Source: Salticus scenicus (lineage: Eukaryota; Arthropoda; Arachnida; Araneae; Salticidae). Taken from it: a stretch of 64,000 bases of DNA. The stretch covers positions 77,871,626 to 77,935,625 of the forward strand of contig OZ005649.1 of NCBI GenBank assembly GCA_963930645.1. The letters run 5' to 3'. Shown one piece after another: positions 12,534 to 23,330 of this stretch (within the stretch, counting starts at the first letter, position 1; every line of letters begins with the position of its first letter). Under the pieces are notes generated by a model, which saw only the letters and a program-made list of their open reading frames with translations, was not told the origin of the DNA and did not search any database. The translations under genes and the position numbers were made by a program.

Positions 12534-13198
12534 CGCAAGCGAAATGATGATGTCACTGGCCGTCCGTGGATGCAAGAAAAATATTTCCTATGTCAATCGC
12601 CCATTGGATTTTAAATTATTAAAAATCGAGGAAAATTATTTCCCGATTTTAATCCCCATATTTGGGTATAGATATGTATTAGTTATCATGTGCCTGCGTT
12701 AGATTGAGTTGTTTTTGCTGTAAAATTGATAAAATCTGAATTTTTAATCTCAAAACTCTGTCATCCTTGGCGGAAAAAAAGATATCGCCATATCATCTGG
12801 CGAACATATTTAATTTCTTTCAAAAATAATGGTTATTTTAACAACTTATATTAAGAGAGTAATGAATAATATGAAACAATTTCGTACAATACATATTACG
12901 AAAATATACATCTGGCATGTATATTTTCGTATTACGTTTTTGATCGCCAAATACAAAACGCCAAGGAAGACAGAGTTTTGAAATTTAAAATTAAACTTTT
13001 GTCAATTTGAGAGCAAAATAACTCAATCTAACACATGCATACGATAACTAATACATATCTATACCCAAATACGTTAAAATCGAGAAATAATTTTCCTCGA
13101 TTTTTAATAATTTTTTATAAAAAATCCAATGGGAGATTAACATAGGAAATATTTTTCTTGCATCCACTGACGGTCAGTGACGTCACACTTCGCTTGCG
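12534..13198. mobile_element. Long-TIR MITE 'CGCAAGCG' copy 1
   Basis: The two arms, each over 200 bases, are inverted copies (CGCAAGCGAA... and ...TTCGCTTGCG), flanked by TA on both sides (12532-12533, 13199-13200), consistent with a Tc1/mariner-type TA target. The centre contains a hairpin of TACGAAAATATACA with its inverse (about 12897-12932). The right TIR holds the palindrome TGACGTCA (13178-13185); the left one has decayed to TGATGTCA. It is nested inside the Helitron, so it is younger than that insertion. Related copies lie at 22041-22926 and 26333-26676. There is no transposase. Confidence 0.8.
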
Positions 13199-13516
13199 TA
13201 TATTCTATTGTAATTTTAGTTTGTCCCGACAGTTGGTGCTGCGATCAAATTCAGGAAAATATTTTATAACTTCGTGTTATTATTGTTATACAAAAAATTG
13301 TGTCCTAATTGAAATATTACATCAAGATGTAATTAGTGTTTGAAGAGTTTTGAAGTGTGCATAAAAAACTATACATTTTGCAAATTTAGTGCGGAATTGG
13401 AGTGAGTATTTTATATAATTTTCTATCAAATTTACTCGCGCGTTGATTAACAACCACCCTAACCTACAAATTTATTTGTGTAGCTAATTTATTATATTTT
13501 ATTTATTAATTTTTTG

Positions 13517-13890
13517 AATGGAAAACCTTTAATTTCGGATCCCTTTAGAAAAAATTGAAATTTGGCACCGAGGTAGCTCGGACGCTTCTCGACAAGATCT
13601 TTAGTTCCACAATTGAGATAGCCATTTCAATTCATCGCAAAAATGGCTTAAAATATTTAAAGTCACCAATGGGGTCCCATACTTTTGTGCGTGTTTATGT
13701 CACTGATATTTTATTTATTTATTTTTTGTATGGAACATCTTTAGTATCGAATCCCTTTGGCAAAAGTTGAAATTTGGCACCGAAGTAGCTCGGACGCTTC
13801 TCGCCAAGATCTTTAGTTCCACAATTGAGATAGCCATTTCAATTCATCGCAAAAATGGCTTAAAATATTTAAAGTCACCAAAGGGGTCCC
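13517..13890 (+). repeat. Two ~160-base internal Helitron repeats
   Basis: Segments 13517-13678 and 13729-13890 share 'aaatttggcaccga', 'gtagctcggacgcttctcg' and 'ttcatcgcaaaaatggctt' and are nearly identical. A third, more diverged copy is at 12097-12237. Each is followed or preceded by fragments of the Helitron head ('cttttgtgcgtgt', near 13684). The short open frame at 13555-13770 is this repeat. Confidence 0.7.
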
Positions 13891-14651
13891 AATTTGTGGC
13901 TTCGATTTAGAAAATCCGTGCTTTTCTCACGGCCAAGTATATGTTGCGTGTTCCAGGGTTGGAAAACCTTCGAATTTGTTTGTGTATACTCCTCAAGGAT
14001 TAACCAAAAATATTGTACATCCAATGGCATTACGATAAATTAAGTTTTTGTAGATTAAAAAAATATACCTGTTATAAAATAAATTGAGTTTCAACTTTTT
14101 CACCTTTAATTAAAACGAATTTAAGTTTTTATTTCATACGAACTCTACATTTCACTTCGCTCATACTATACACATACGCACATGCATCGATTGATTGAAT
14201 TGTGATAAATGTACATGTAATGATGTTAGATATTGTAATAACTTTTTGATAAAAATTTTCATCAAATCGGTCCAGCTTGTTCAAAAAAGACGGAATTTTC
14301 ATGTGAAATTCATTGCTATCAGAGATTCTCTCATAAATTGAAATATTTGCGTTTGAAATAAAATTTTGTGCTGTTCGACATTCAGCGGAGGTTTTAAATA
14401 ACAAGTAGCAAGTAGAAAGTACCAAGTAGCAAGTAGAAAGTACCAAGTAGCAAGAAGCAAGTAGCGAAAATTTCGGTAATTATGCCTTTTACGTTATAAT
14501 CGGAATTCACAGTCACCGTTCACAGCGCTCCATACCTGTTTCACTTATATACTACATCCTTACACACTTACAATAAGTTAGTTATTTTTTTCTAGCAAAA
14601 TATTCTCTAGAAATAATTTATATGACAAAACAACGTTTGTCGGGTCAGCTA

Positions 14652-14652
<1 letters not shown>

Positions 14653-14719
<67 letters not shown>
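14653..14719. repeat. (TA)n microsatellite at Helitron 3' junction
   Basis: An uninterrupted TA run of about 66 bases immediately follows the Helitron CTAG. It is either the target or a secondary expansion. Confidence 0.9.
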
Positions 14720-14721
<2 letters not shown>

Positions 14722-16387
14722 CAGTAATAAAAATAAGATGAATATCCTTTTAATAAATCTGGTAAGGAGGTTTATATTTGTTTGTTAAAAAATCAAAAAA
14801 TAATATATAGGTTCTTATTAGTTCCTTACATTACCAGTTTTTATTTATTTAAAGCATTTTTTGAGGAAAAAATAATAAATATTAAAAAATAAAGTAAATC
14901 AAAAATAATTATTCCATTTATACCTGTAACGAGCACCTTTTCATCAAGACACCAAAATATACTTAGTGACGAATATAAAAAATATCGTGTGATTCAACCA
15001 AATGTTTCGAACGTTTGAAAACTTATGGCTATTTAAATAAGATTAACGAAAAAAAAATCATTAGATAAATAAAAGAGAAAACAATAATAGAGTGATTTAT
15101 TATTGTCCCTCAAGCATTATGTCTTTTAATGTAACGTGAAATATCGAAATGCATTTGTGTACCCCTCTAAAACAAACATAAGTGGTAAGTCAGCATTATC
15201 ATATATACATATAATGTTACTTTACATAACTTAATATTACTAAAGCGGATATTAAATAGTTTGGGACCCTAGAAAGCTTTAAATCCTGCATTCAAGTAAA
15301 TCTGAACAAATCCTGCAATGATAACCTCTTACATGCCTACTACTTTATCGAATATAAAATGTGATATCTTATGTAAGTTTTATATTTTAATCGAACATAT
15401 ACTTTATATGCTAGCTCGTGTCAACGAGTAACAACGATTGAAGAGATTTGAATGTATCTGCATATCGATATTTTTTTTCTAATGAAGATTATATTTACTA
15501 CACATGTTTCAACTAACATAACAAAATACACTTTACACAAACACTGAAACAGAAAAAAATACATTTATTTTAAAAATAAAATAGCAATTTTCTACAGAAA
15601 AGGAAGTTGTTAGAAAAAAATCGCAAAAAATATTATGATAGTTTAAAACAAATAAACAATAAATAAATAAATAAATAAATAAATGGCTTACAAAGAATAC
15701 ATTATTAACATTATTTTTTCCCAATTACATAAATATCGCTGTTTATTATTAATATTACTACGATTATTATTTATTAACATTTGCGATTACACTACATTTA
15801 AAGTAAAAATACCAATAATAAAATAAAATAATCAAAAATGAAACATCTACTATCGAGTAAAAATAATAGAAAACTTCGGCCGGTATGCCATATCGTAAAC
15901 GTTTTAATAACGTTGCAGGTAAGGGAGGAAATTAGTTTCTGACAAATTTGAGTAATAGTTTTAATTTTCAATATTTTACATTTACTGATTCCATTTATTA
16001 TGAAATTCTTTGAAACACACTATATATTATATGATAACAAACAAATTAGGATCTGAATAAAAAAATACATGACATTTCAATGTTATAAAAGAATAATAGT
16101 ATTAATGTTGCAACGAATTAAAAATTTTAATGCAGGATACTGAAAAACAGCTGATTAAACAATGACACAAAATTATCAAAGTTTTAAAACTCAACAAACA
16201 AACAAAGGCAAAAAATATCTTTTTAATTATTGGGGCATGTCCTTAATTATTATGTACTTTTGAAGTTTAATTAAAAAAAAATCAATTATCATTAATAGAA
16301 ATGTTGCATAGTTATGTACTCTAGTATCCTATTAGTTTATTATTTTCGATTACATAGAGCGAATATTAATTTTAAATGTTCAGTACA

Positions 16388-16431
<44 letters not shown>

Positions 16432-16640
16432 TACAAAAAGCACATTTCACTTGTAAATAAATCGAAAATTGTTTCGATATACCTTTATCATAAATAGTTT
16501 TCATAATCAATTTGGTAAAAAAAAAAGAAACTTTCATTAAAGTTTTTTGTAATTAAGTTGAATCATCATTTTCATATTTAACATTTCACACTCATTATTT
16601 ACATTTGGTATTAAATAGTAAATAGAACACAGGATTACAA
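14720..16640. other. AT-rich spacer, no gene seen
   Basis: No coding frame or RNA gene was recognised. It holds an (AAT)n tract at 16388-16427 and a (TAAA)n stretch near 15655-15682. Short minus-strand frames here are read-throughs of these simple repeats. Confidence 0.5.
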
Positions 16641-16679
16641 ACAAATTATAATTTCATGAAGTATCCACCATGAAACAAA

Positions 16680-17200
16680 TTATGTTAAAAAATAGAATTT
16701 TTCTGTAAATTTGTTTCAGAAAATTTTTGATTTCAAATACTACAAACATTTCAGGGAAATTTTCGTATCAATCTGTCAAAAAAAAAAAAAATTATGTAAT
16801 CAGATAAAATCCGTAATCATTGGTACAGATTATGAGATATAATAATTTCAATTATACACATTTTTCTGTTTTGAACGCAGAGAATTTGGTATTGAAGCAG
16901 GATTGGGAAGCGCTAAGTAGCAATAAATGATGCGTTTCCGTAGCTGTAAAGTAGCAACGTTGCTTTCTAAGCGTTCGACTATGTTTCGATCCTCGCTTAC
17001 TGATTGTACAGTTTGAAATGAATGCAAGAATTTTTTTATGACGTGCCTTACGGAGAAAAAACTTGTTGTGCATTAATTTTTTCTGTAATATCCTGTTACA
17101 AAAAACTTCTACCATTGTAATTTTTCCATAGCATAAAATTTTTTTCTGGCAATTTTCTGCCAGAAATTTTCTGTAATATGAGAGAATTTTTTACATCGTG
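16680..17200. mobile_element. Candidate MITE with tRNA-like core
   Basis: The ends are weakly inverted: 'atgttaaaaaatagaa..ttctgtaaattt..cagaaaattttt' from 16681, and the inverse of 'aaatttctggcag..attacagaaaatt..' ending near 17199. The middle has, on the plus strand, an A-box-like TAGCTGTAAAGTAG (about 16941), an arm-like CGTTGCTTTCTAAGCG, and a B-box-like GTTTCGATCCTCGC (about 16984-16997). That order is what a tRNA-derived SINE or tRNA relic would show, but acceptor-stem pairing is not evident, so I do not call a functional tRNA. Tentative. Confidence 0.3.
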
Positions 17201-17212
17201 TAAGGTATATTA

Positions 17213-17301
17213 TTTTCCACTTATAATTTACATCGAATATTAAATTCTTCGACATACAGTATATTGTAACAAAATAAATGATGATTTTACAGAATATCCA
17301 T
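17213..17301. repeat. ~90-base block shared with 27410-27497
   Basis: This sequence, starting just downstream of the stop codon of gustatory receptor 1, recurs at 27410-27497 with only a few differences ('catcgaatattaaattcttc', 'aaataaatgatgatttta', 'gaatatccatg'). At 27.4 kb no receptor coding sequence adjoins it. It may be a short dispersed repeat or a remnant of another receptor copy's 3' flank. Confidence 0.7.
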
Positions 17302-17305
17302 GGGA

Positions 17306-18397
17306 CTATTGCAATGTTATATTATCAAATAATAACGTATATGTAAGTATTGTCCCGAAAGATCCAAGAATAACATTTCTTTTTATACGCATGAATCCCC
17401 AAACAGTCATTGAAATTTCTTCGTCACAATTTTGGAGGAATCTTAAGTATGAAGAAATGAGTTTAGGATTATCCTCTCGCAGCCTTTTGGACTCTGCTTT
17501 AATTAATAATGAAGCTTCATTAACACGAGAAGCAGATAATGCCACTGCAATGTTACTGCTGAAGCTAATTATAATTGTACATATCGTTGATACGGTATAT
17601 ATAGCTTCCTTTGTTTTTATAATGATTGCCATACCCATATAAAGCAAAACGCCATTGTAAAAAAAAGTTACAAATATTAAAAATCCAAAACTAGAGTCAA
17701 TAAACAATATAATAGATTTTAACTCATCGTAAATGAAAGTTAGTTTATTATAGTTATATCTTTGTAAGCATTTTAACAGTGAATGGAAATTCAAAATTAG
17801 ATTGTTCAATTCATAACTGATAACAACGTAAAAAATTGAAAATATATTTATAGGCATAGAAAGAAAAATTGTATTAACATATGCCGTAGCAAATAAAATG
17901 ATGAATTGAGCAATCGGATTTGCAGGCTGATGATTGAAAAGAAACATTTTTAGTATATCGTTTGTAATCATCAGATACATCCCATAGATAAATATAGATG
18001 CATTTAGAAAAATAATAAGGATGCTCCAAATCATCACCCATTGCGGTATATACGATTTTTTTCTATTACTGTGAAGTATATGGTGTATCGTCCTTTTAAA
18101 ATTATGCAATTTATTTAAGCATACATATAAATTAACACGAACTGATATGTGTACGAAAATTGATGCTATACCAGAAACTAGTTCCTTTGGGGAGATATCA
18201 TTACTATTTAAATATAATGAAATATTCTCAAGTATTACAAAAAGAAATAATATTATAGTTAGAAATACATTCACTATTTTATACAAATTACAATTAATGT
18301 TATTCTTACTTTGAGCAGAGATTTTTCCTAATAACATACACAGTGCAGATAGATAAAATAGCTCTTGGTAAACAAATTTTCTTGTGCCGAATTTCAT
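17306..18397 (-). CDS. Gustatory (chemosensory) receptor 1, single-exon open frame
   Basis: A 363-residue seven-helix protein of the arthropod gustatory receptor family, expected to form ligand-gated cation channels in chemosensory neuron membranes; the ligand cannot be inferred. Hydrophobic helices lie at roughly residues 41-58, 72-92, 119-143, 163-193, 237-259, 267-289 and 341-357. The C-terminal helix GSFGTILTYTLLFDN carries the TY-hydrophobic signature typical of the family's last segment, although the usual final Q/F is replaced by D/N. Length is normal for the family. The start at 18397 is chosen because the hydrophobic profile begins normally and the paralog at 44452-45552 starts at the matching place. 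The stop is TAG at 17306-17308. Introns are often found near the C-terminus in this family, but here the frame runs through without one. The two share 60 of 72 residues over positions 288-359 and the N-terminal half aligns throughout. No frameshift seen; probably functional, transcription unverified. Confidence 0.88.
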   Translation of the reverse strand: MKFGTRKFVYQELFYLSALCMLLGKISAQSKNNINCNLYKIVNVFLTIILFLFVILENISLYLNSNDISPKELVSGIASIFVHISVRVNLYVCLNKLHNFKRTIHHILHSNRKKSYIPQWVMIWSILIIFLNASIFIYGMYLMITNDILKMFLFNHQPANPIAQFIILFATAYVNTIFLSMPINIFSIFYVVISYELNNLILNFHSLLKCLQRYNYNKLTFIYDELKSIILFIDSSFGFLIFVTFFYNGVLLYMGMAIIIKTKEAIYTVSTICTIIISFSSNIAVALSASRVNEASLLIKAESKRLREDNPKLISSYLRFLQNCDEEISMTVWGFMRIKRNVILGSFGTILTYTLLFDNITLQ

Positions 18398-18780
18398 GGT
18401 GTTTGAATCATTAACAATTACGTACGTTTGAATACTATTATAAACAAAACATTTTTAATGATTTCTTAAATCTTTTGTTAGAATTTTTTGAAATTTTACA
18501 AAAATAAATATTGAACATTTATTCCTATGTCATTATTTATAGCAAATTTTCTTCTTACGCTTGCTAAATCGCTGGATAATCTTCAATGAGTATTTCTCTT
18601 TGAAATTGAAGAAAAAAAATGAATCTTTAATTACAATAAAAATACTTACTTTAATTTAATAAAAATATAAAAATTTTAATAATCATTTATTAAGAATAAG
18701 AATATGCAAATCTATACTTTGTTAGGTTCATGCAGTTATAGTTCAACATTAAAAGAGAATATACTTTAAAATTCTTCAAA

Positions 18781-18811
<31 letters not shown>

Positions 18812-19018
18812 TCTAATACGTTTTCATAAAAATGAAAGAGCGTTTTAAAATTCCTTTAAAACATTTATATTATAAGTTTTATTCTCATAAGAAATATTTT
18901 ATGAAAAATAAGCAGAAACATTGTACAATCTACACGAACTGTTTCATATCTGCGTTGAAATTAAAAATTCTACGACAGAAGATTTTATGCTTGTGGAAAA
19001 TCGATAAAATGTGCTCAT
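18398..19018. other. 5' flank of gustatory receptor 1
   Basis: AT-rich DNA upstream (minus strand) of the receptor start, including a ~30-A run at about 18786-18811. No TATA or initiator close to the ATG stands out. The short plus-strand frame at 18832-19053 is AT-rich and overlaps sequence conserved with the paralog's flank, so I do not call it a gene. Confidence 0.45.
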
Positions 19019-19140
19019 TCTTTTCAATTATAATAATGAATCTTTTTATATAAAATGCGTTTGATTTCTAACAGAAATCAATTATAATCATAACTTTTTG
19101 TTATGAAATTTCAATATTTGTTGCTTGGCATTGTTTGCAA
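19019..19140 (-). promoter_or_regulatory. Conserved upstream block of receptor 1
   Basis: 24 consecutive bases (19019-19042, core TTTTCAATTATAATAATGAA) are identical to 46230-46253 upstream of receptor 2. A further stretch (about 19077-19113, 'caattataatc' ... 'ttatgaaattt') matches 46288-46322 with few changes. The block lies about 0.62-0.74 kb upstream of the receptor start, and about 0.68-0.79 kb upstream in the paralog. It is rich in ATTA/TAAT homeodomain-type cores. It could be an enhancer, a distal promoter or a noncoding 5' exon. Conservation is seen directly; function is inferred. Confidence 0.5.
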
Positions 19141-20400
19141 CTAATTTAGTTCATTTCTGAAATTCGCTTTTGCAAATCGATATCTTTTGACTCAATTGAA
19201 AATGACATTCTGCATTTTTAGACAATAAATAAATAAATAAATAAAAGATAAATGACTAATAGAATTATATTCATCTAACATTCCAAGATATATTTGTTTA
19301 TGAAATAATTCTTTTTGAATAAAATATACTTAAGCATGTGGTTGTATTGAGTTGTTGCAAAAGTTTATCCCATTTTTCGTTCTGGAGGGAATTTTTTCGC
19401 AAAATCGAAGCCTTGTCTATTTCGTACAAGTCAATTTTGGATGCTCTGTGTCAGAAGATTTTGGACGTGTTACTGAGGCTGGCGGCAAGAAATTGTTAGT
19501 GTAAATTGTTGGTAAATGGATGTAACTGTTCAAAAAATCCATTATATCAACATTTTGCAGCTAGCAAGGCCGATATGTGAGTACCAAATATGTAAATAAG
19601 AAAAATTGATAGACCGAATTTTCGCTGCAGATTCTTTATTTATGCGAGTCAAAAGAAATTGTTTTTAACGCTGGTAAATGATAATGAGACACTCATATCT
19701 TTATACGAATGTTTTTGGTTTCTGAAAAGAATAAAATAAAATAAAATAAAATAAAATTTAGGGCCTCATCAAGTATCACGTCGTTTTCGAAACGAAATTT
19801 GTAAATTTATGGATTTTGATCCCTTGTTCATTATAAGGAAAAAGAAAGAAAGAAAGAAAAAGACTCTGTTCATCTACTACGTAAGAAACCACACACTAAT
19901 CTGAACAAAGAGAGAAAAATCGAAGATAAACACAAGTAAAATGATACAATTAAGGGTCACTGGAAAGTGAGATACTCTTATTTCTCTTTCTTCATGTAAT
20001 CTGATGCGATTTTTTAATGCTTTGCATTATCAGTGTATCTCGTTCAAAAAAAAAAAAAAAAATCCAATTCTGTTTTTTGAATTCCACTCTTTGAATATGT
20101 CATTTTTTATTTAAAAAAAAAAACAATTAAAAACAAATGTTAAATATTTCTTTTCGAGATTGAAAATTAGACCTTTAAGTTTGCTTAGTGAAATAAAATA
20201 TTGAAACTTGTTTATATTTTTAATTTTTAAATTGCTTCCAAGAAAAAATGCGACATGTTTAAAGAGTAGAATTCAAAAAATAGAATCCGAAAAACTTTAA
20301 TTTTGAACGAGATATCCTCAAAACAATAGAAATCTCATTATATCCACGAGAAAGAAGAAAGTTGAGTGTCTGAGTACCAAAGACCCTTAAGAAACAAGAC
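19141..20400. other. AT-rich spacer, no gene seen
   Basis: 'gagttgttgcaaaagtttat' near 19348 vaguely resembles a mariner terminus, but no partner terminus or transposase was recognised. An (AAAAT)n tract lies at about 19728-19757. Nothing else supported. Confidence 0.4.
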
Positions 20401-21000
20401 TCTTAATAAAGGATTATGACACGTTCTCGAATGATTATTATGGAATCAAATCTGTTTGACAGAATGCGCTGTCATATTAAGACGAGAGAAATGTAATATT
20501 AATATATATAATGACCCTCATCTGTCATTCACGATTCCGGTTTACACCGCTTCAAAACAGAGACTTTTGGCGGCCATTTTTTTTTCCCGTTTGTTCAATT
20601 TAACTTACGAAAACATACATATCATTTTCATACATGTTTTGTATCGCACATATTGTTATTTATTCCCTCTAAAACCTTTAAAAACTATTCAATTGTAATG
20701 TTTAAATGTTTAATTAAATATAACGGATCACTGGCTATTATAAACATGAACCTATAAATAGAATTATGTAACTTCATGATTATAAACAACGCAATGCCAA
20801 ATAAAAACAAACATAAACTGTTGCCATTCAGAAAATACAAACTCCAAATGGACAACTCTTTAATTGCGAATGAACGACTCTTTGACTGTTTCATTAAAAA
20901 AAACGCTTAAAATATTTCTAAAACATATGGACAATATTCCTGTGACGTCACAGTAGGTAAAATCGCCGAACACGTGGCCGATATTTTGTAAACAAACTAG
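20401..21000. promoter_or_regulatory. CRE-containing mixed-composition region
   Basis: A perfect 14-base palindrome CTGTGACGTCACAG (20940-20953) contains the full cAMP-response element TGACGTCA. It is followed by an ACACGTGGCC E-box-like word (about 20970). About 370 bases to the left is GGCGGCCATTTTT (about 20568), a YY1-like word. Short open frames at 20456-20698 (+) and 20685-20894 (-) are unsupported. Promoter function is inference; the CRE could also be a relic of the MITE family that carries TGACGTCA in its TIRs, although no arm is recognisable here. Confidence 0.25.
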
Positions 21001-21168
21001 ATTCAAGATGTTATTTTATTGTTACGCATAACATTTTCCTAAATATTTCTCCAGTGAAACTTAATAATCAGATATCTGTTCAAACAAGAACAAAAGAGAA
21101 ATGTAAACAACTGAATCGAATGATAAAGTTAAGACTATTCCATATCGTAAAATTGCAGAACATTTTAT

Positions 21169-21170
<2 letters not shown>

Positions 21171-21232
<62 letters not shown>
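21171..21232. repeat. (AC)n-(AT)n microsatellite
   Basis: About 25 AC units (21171-21220) followed by AT units. Open frames on both strands here are microsatellite read-throughs, not genes. Confidence 0.95.
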
Positions 21233-21233
<1 letters not shown>

Positions 21234-22038
21234 ATGGATAAAAGATAATTAAGAACATTTTATACAGACACGTATATATATATAGACATCAAAGCTTAAA
21301 TAATTAGAATTTCAATCACTTTAATAAAGTAATTTATTAAATGGAACATCCATTTAAATTTGTTAACATCGCCACAGTTCACATGGCAACTTTTAATATT
21401 ACATATGTTGATTAATATTAAAGTATATTACTAAAACTGGATTAAAAACAAAACAAAGGTATCACTATATCACTCTTACTTCAATTTCATATAATCTGTA
21501 ACTCTTATAAATAATATTGCAAGATAAAAATTTTCAAGCCACAATGCTTTTCTATGGTAGAGTTGAGGATTGTTTGCCTAACCAGCTGATATTCTTGTAG
21601 CCTCGAACCCAAAGTGGGAATATGGTCGATTAAAGCCTTAAAAATCTTAAAATATTTGTAAAAACATATTAAAGTCTTTAAATATTTTTATCAAGCTTCA
21701 TTATTTGTTTACATTGTAAGGTATGATTGGCGTCGAGTTCAGTACGTAAATGTCGCCAGTTGATTTTAGTTTTGAAATTAGTGTAAAATTATAGTTGGGA
21801 TAGAATGTTTGGTTGGGCAAGTAAAGGTCACCAGTTGAAATGAATATTGAAAGTAGGGTAGTCTAAGGTGATAATGTCGAGTCAAGATAAAATGTTCGGT
21901 TGAGGATGAGAAAGTCCCTAGCTGGATCCTGGATATTTTGGCGATGTTGTGGGTGAGATAGCTGGTTGGGAGTATAGAGTAGAGGTGAATTTGGGTTAGC
22001 ATGGAGTGTCTGTAATTATTATATAGTTAGTTAGAAAA
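21233..22038. other. AT-rich spacer, no gene seen
   Basis: No coding or RNA gene recognised. Between about 21720 and 22000 composition is somewhat G-rich on the plus strand, with loosely repeated 'gtcgagt', 'gtcgccagttga' and 'ataatgtcgag' words; the related minus-strand open frame (21778-22002) has no recognisable features. Confidence 0.4.
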
Positions 22039-22040
22039 TA

Positions 22041-22926
22041 CGCAAGCAAAGTGATGACGTCACTGGGCGTCAGTGGATGCAAGAAAAAGATTTCCTATGT
22101 TAATCGCCCATTGGATTTTTTGTAAAAAATTATTAAAAATTGAGGAAATCTATTTCCCGATTTTAATTCCCATATTTCGGTATAGATATGTATTAGTTAT
22201 CGTGTGCATGCGTTAGATTAAGTTGTTTTTGCTGTAAAATTCATAAAATTTAAATTTTAAATTTCAAAACTTTAGAAAAATAAAATAGCAAACTTCCATA
22301 TTCGAATGAAAACATAAGCATTTCATTTCAAAGGATGATATTTACACAATAAATATCCAACTAATATACTAATTAAAAGGAAAATGATAAATATTCTATC
22401 ATAATTTGAAGTCAAATTTGTTTTCAAATGTCTAAATAAAGTGTCTGATATAAGATACTCATATGTTGCAGCGGAATAGATTTAATATATCTGTCATCCT
22501 TGGCGAAAAAAATATATCGCCAAATTATTTGGCGAACATATTTTGTTCCTTTTAAAAATCATGGTTATTTTAACAACTTATATTAAGAGAGCGATGGATT
22601 ATATGAAACAATATTTCGTACAATACATATTACGAAAATAAACATCTGGCATGTATATTTTCGTAGTATGGTTTTAATCGCCAAATACAAAAAACGCCAA
22701 AGATGACACAGTTTTGAAATTTAAAATTTTGTCAATTTGACAGCAAAATAACTCAATCTAACACAAGGATACGATAGCATATCTATACCCAAATACGGGT
22801 ATTAAAATCGGGAAATAATTTTCCTCGATTTTTAATTATTTTTTACAAAAAATACAATGGACGATTAATATAGGGAATCTTTTTCTTGAATCCACGGACG
22901 GTCAGTGACGTCACACTTCACTTACG
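22041..22926. mobile_element. Long-TIR MITE 'CGCAAGCG' copy 2
   Basis: Same family as 12534-13198: inverted arms starting CGCAAGCAAAGTGATGACG, TA on each side (22039-22040, 22927-22928), and the central TACGAAAATAAACATCTGGC hairpin around 22621-22668. It carries TGACGTCA in both TIRs (22055-22062 and 22906-22913) and a perfect CGCCAAATTATTTGGCG palindrome near 22514. It is about 220 bases longer than copy 1, with an extra internal block (about 22270-22490) whose inverse is at the start of copy 3. Confidence 0.8.
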
Positions 22927-22959
22927 TATTTGGAAACAGGATCTTCGATAGTCTTAAAA

Positions 22960-23330
22960 AAAAGTACTTTGGTAAAATGAAGTGAATTGTTATTTACTTC
23001 CTCTTAACCATAGGGTCGAGAAAGTATTGTTTTAGGGTCAAATTTTCGAACGTGAGTTTTTGTTATACTTACATGTTCTGAGGTCTCCTGAATACGAAAA
23101 TCACGTTTTTAGCGAATGGTCTCTGTGTCTGTCTGTCTGTCTGTGTGTCTGTTATCAGCATATCTCAAGAACAAATAGTAGCAGAAATTCCAAACTCGGT
23201 ATTCTAAATGTGTATCATATAGGGATGCTATAGTAAGCTTTTCGTTAAGATGAAGCAAATGGTTCGTGTACAGGGACATTCAAATACATCACGTCTATGG
23301 GGGAAATTGCAGGTAAGTAGAATTTAACAT
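22960..23330 (+). repeat. GTCTGTCTG-headed repeat, single copy
   Basis: A (GTCT)n head (about 23126-23153) is followed by 'atatctcaagaacaaatagt' and 'ccaaactcggtattc', then 'gttcgtgtacagggacattc' and 'ctatgggggaaatt' (about 23262-23308). The same order of words makes up the tandem units at 29975-31380, so this is a dispersed single member of that family. Noncoding. Confidence 0.6.

Larger units (their letters stand above)
12286..14652 (+). mobile_element. Non-autonomous Helitron, 2.37 kb
   Basis: The segment begins with TC (12286-12287) after a host A and ends with CTAG (14649-14652) before a host T. The 3' hairpin GACAAA/TTTGTC (14624-14629 and 14636-14641) lies 7 bases before CTAG. TC...hairpin...CTRR inserted between A and T is the defining Helitron architecture. 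The 5' part carries the CTCCTAAACGGCTGGACCGA block. No Rep/helicase frame is present, so it is non-autonomous. It contains a nested MITE (12534-13198), two ~160-base internal repeats (13517-13678 and 13729-13890, spaced about 212 bases) and a 21-base tandem repeat at 14402-14465. The 105-codon open frame on the minus strand (14129-14446) reads through that tandem repeat and is not supported as a gene. Confidence 0.75.

Noticed and set aside
16941..16997. Functional tRNA gene
   Set aside because: A- and B-box-like words are present, but acceptor and T arms do not pair convincingly.
16852..17115. 87-codon minus-strand frame next to receptor 1
   Set aside because: It reads through the candidate tRNA-like/MITE sequence and shows no conserved domain.
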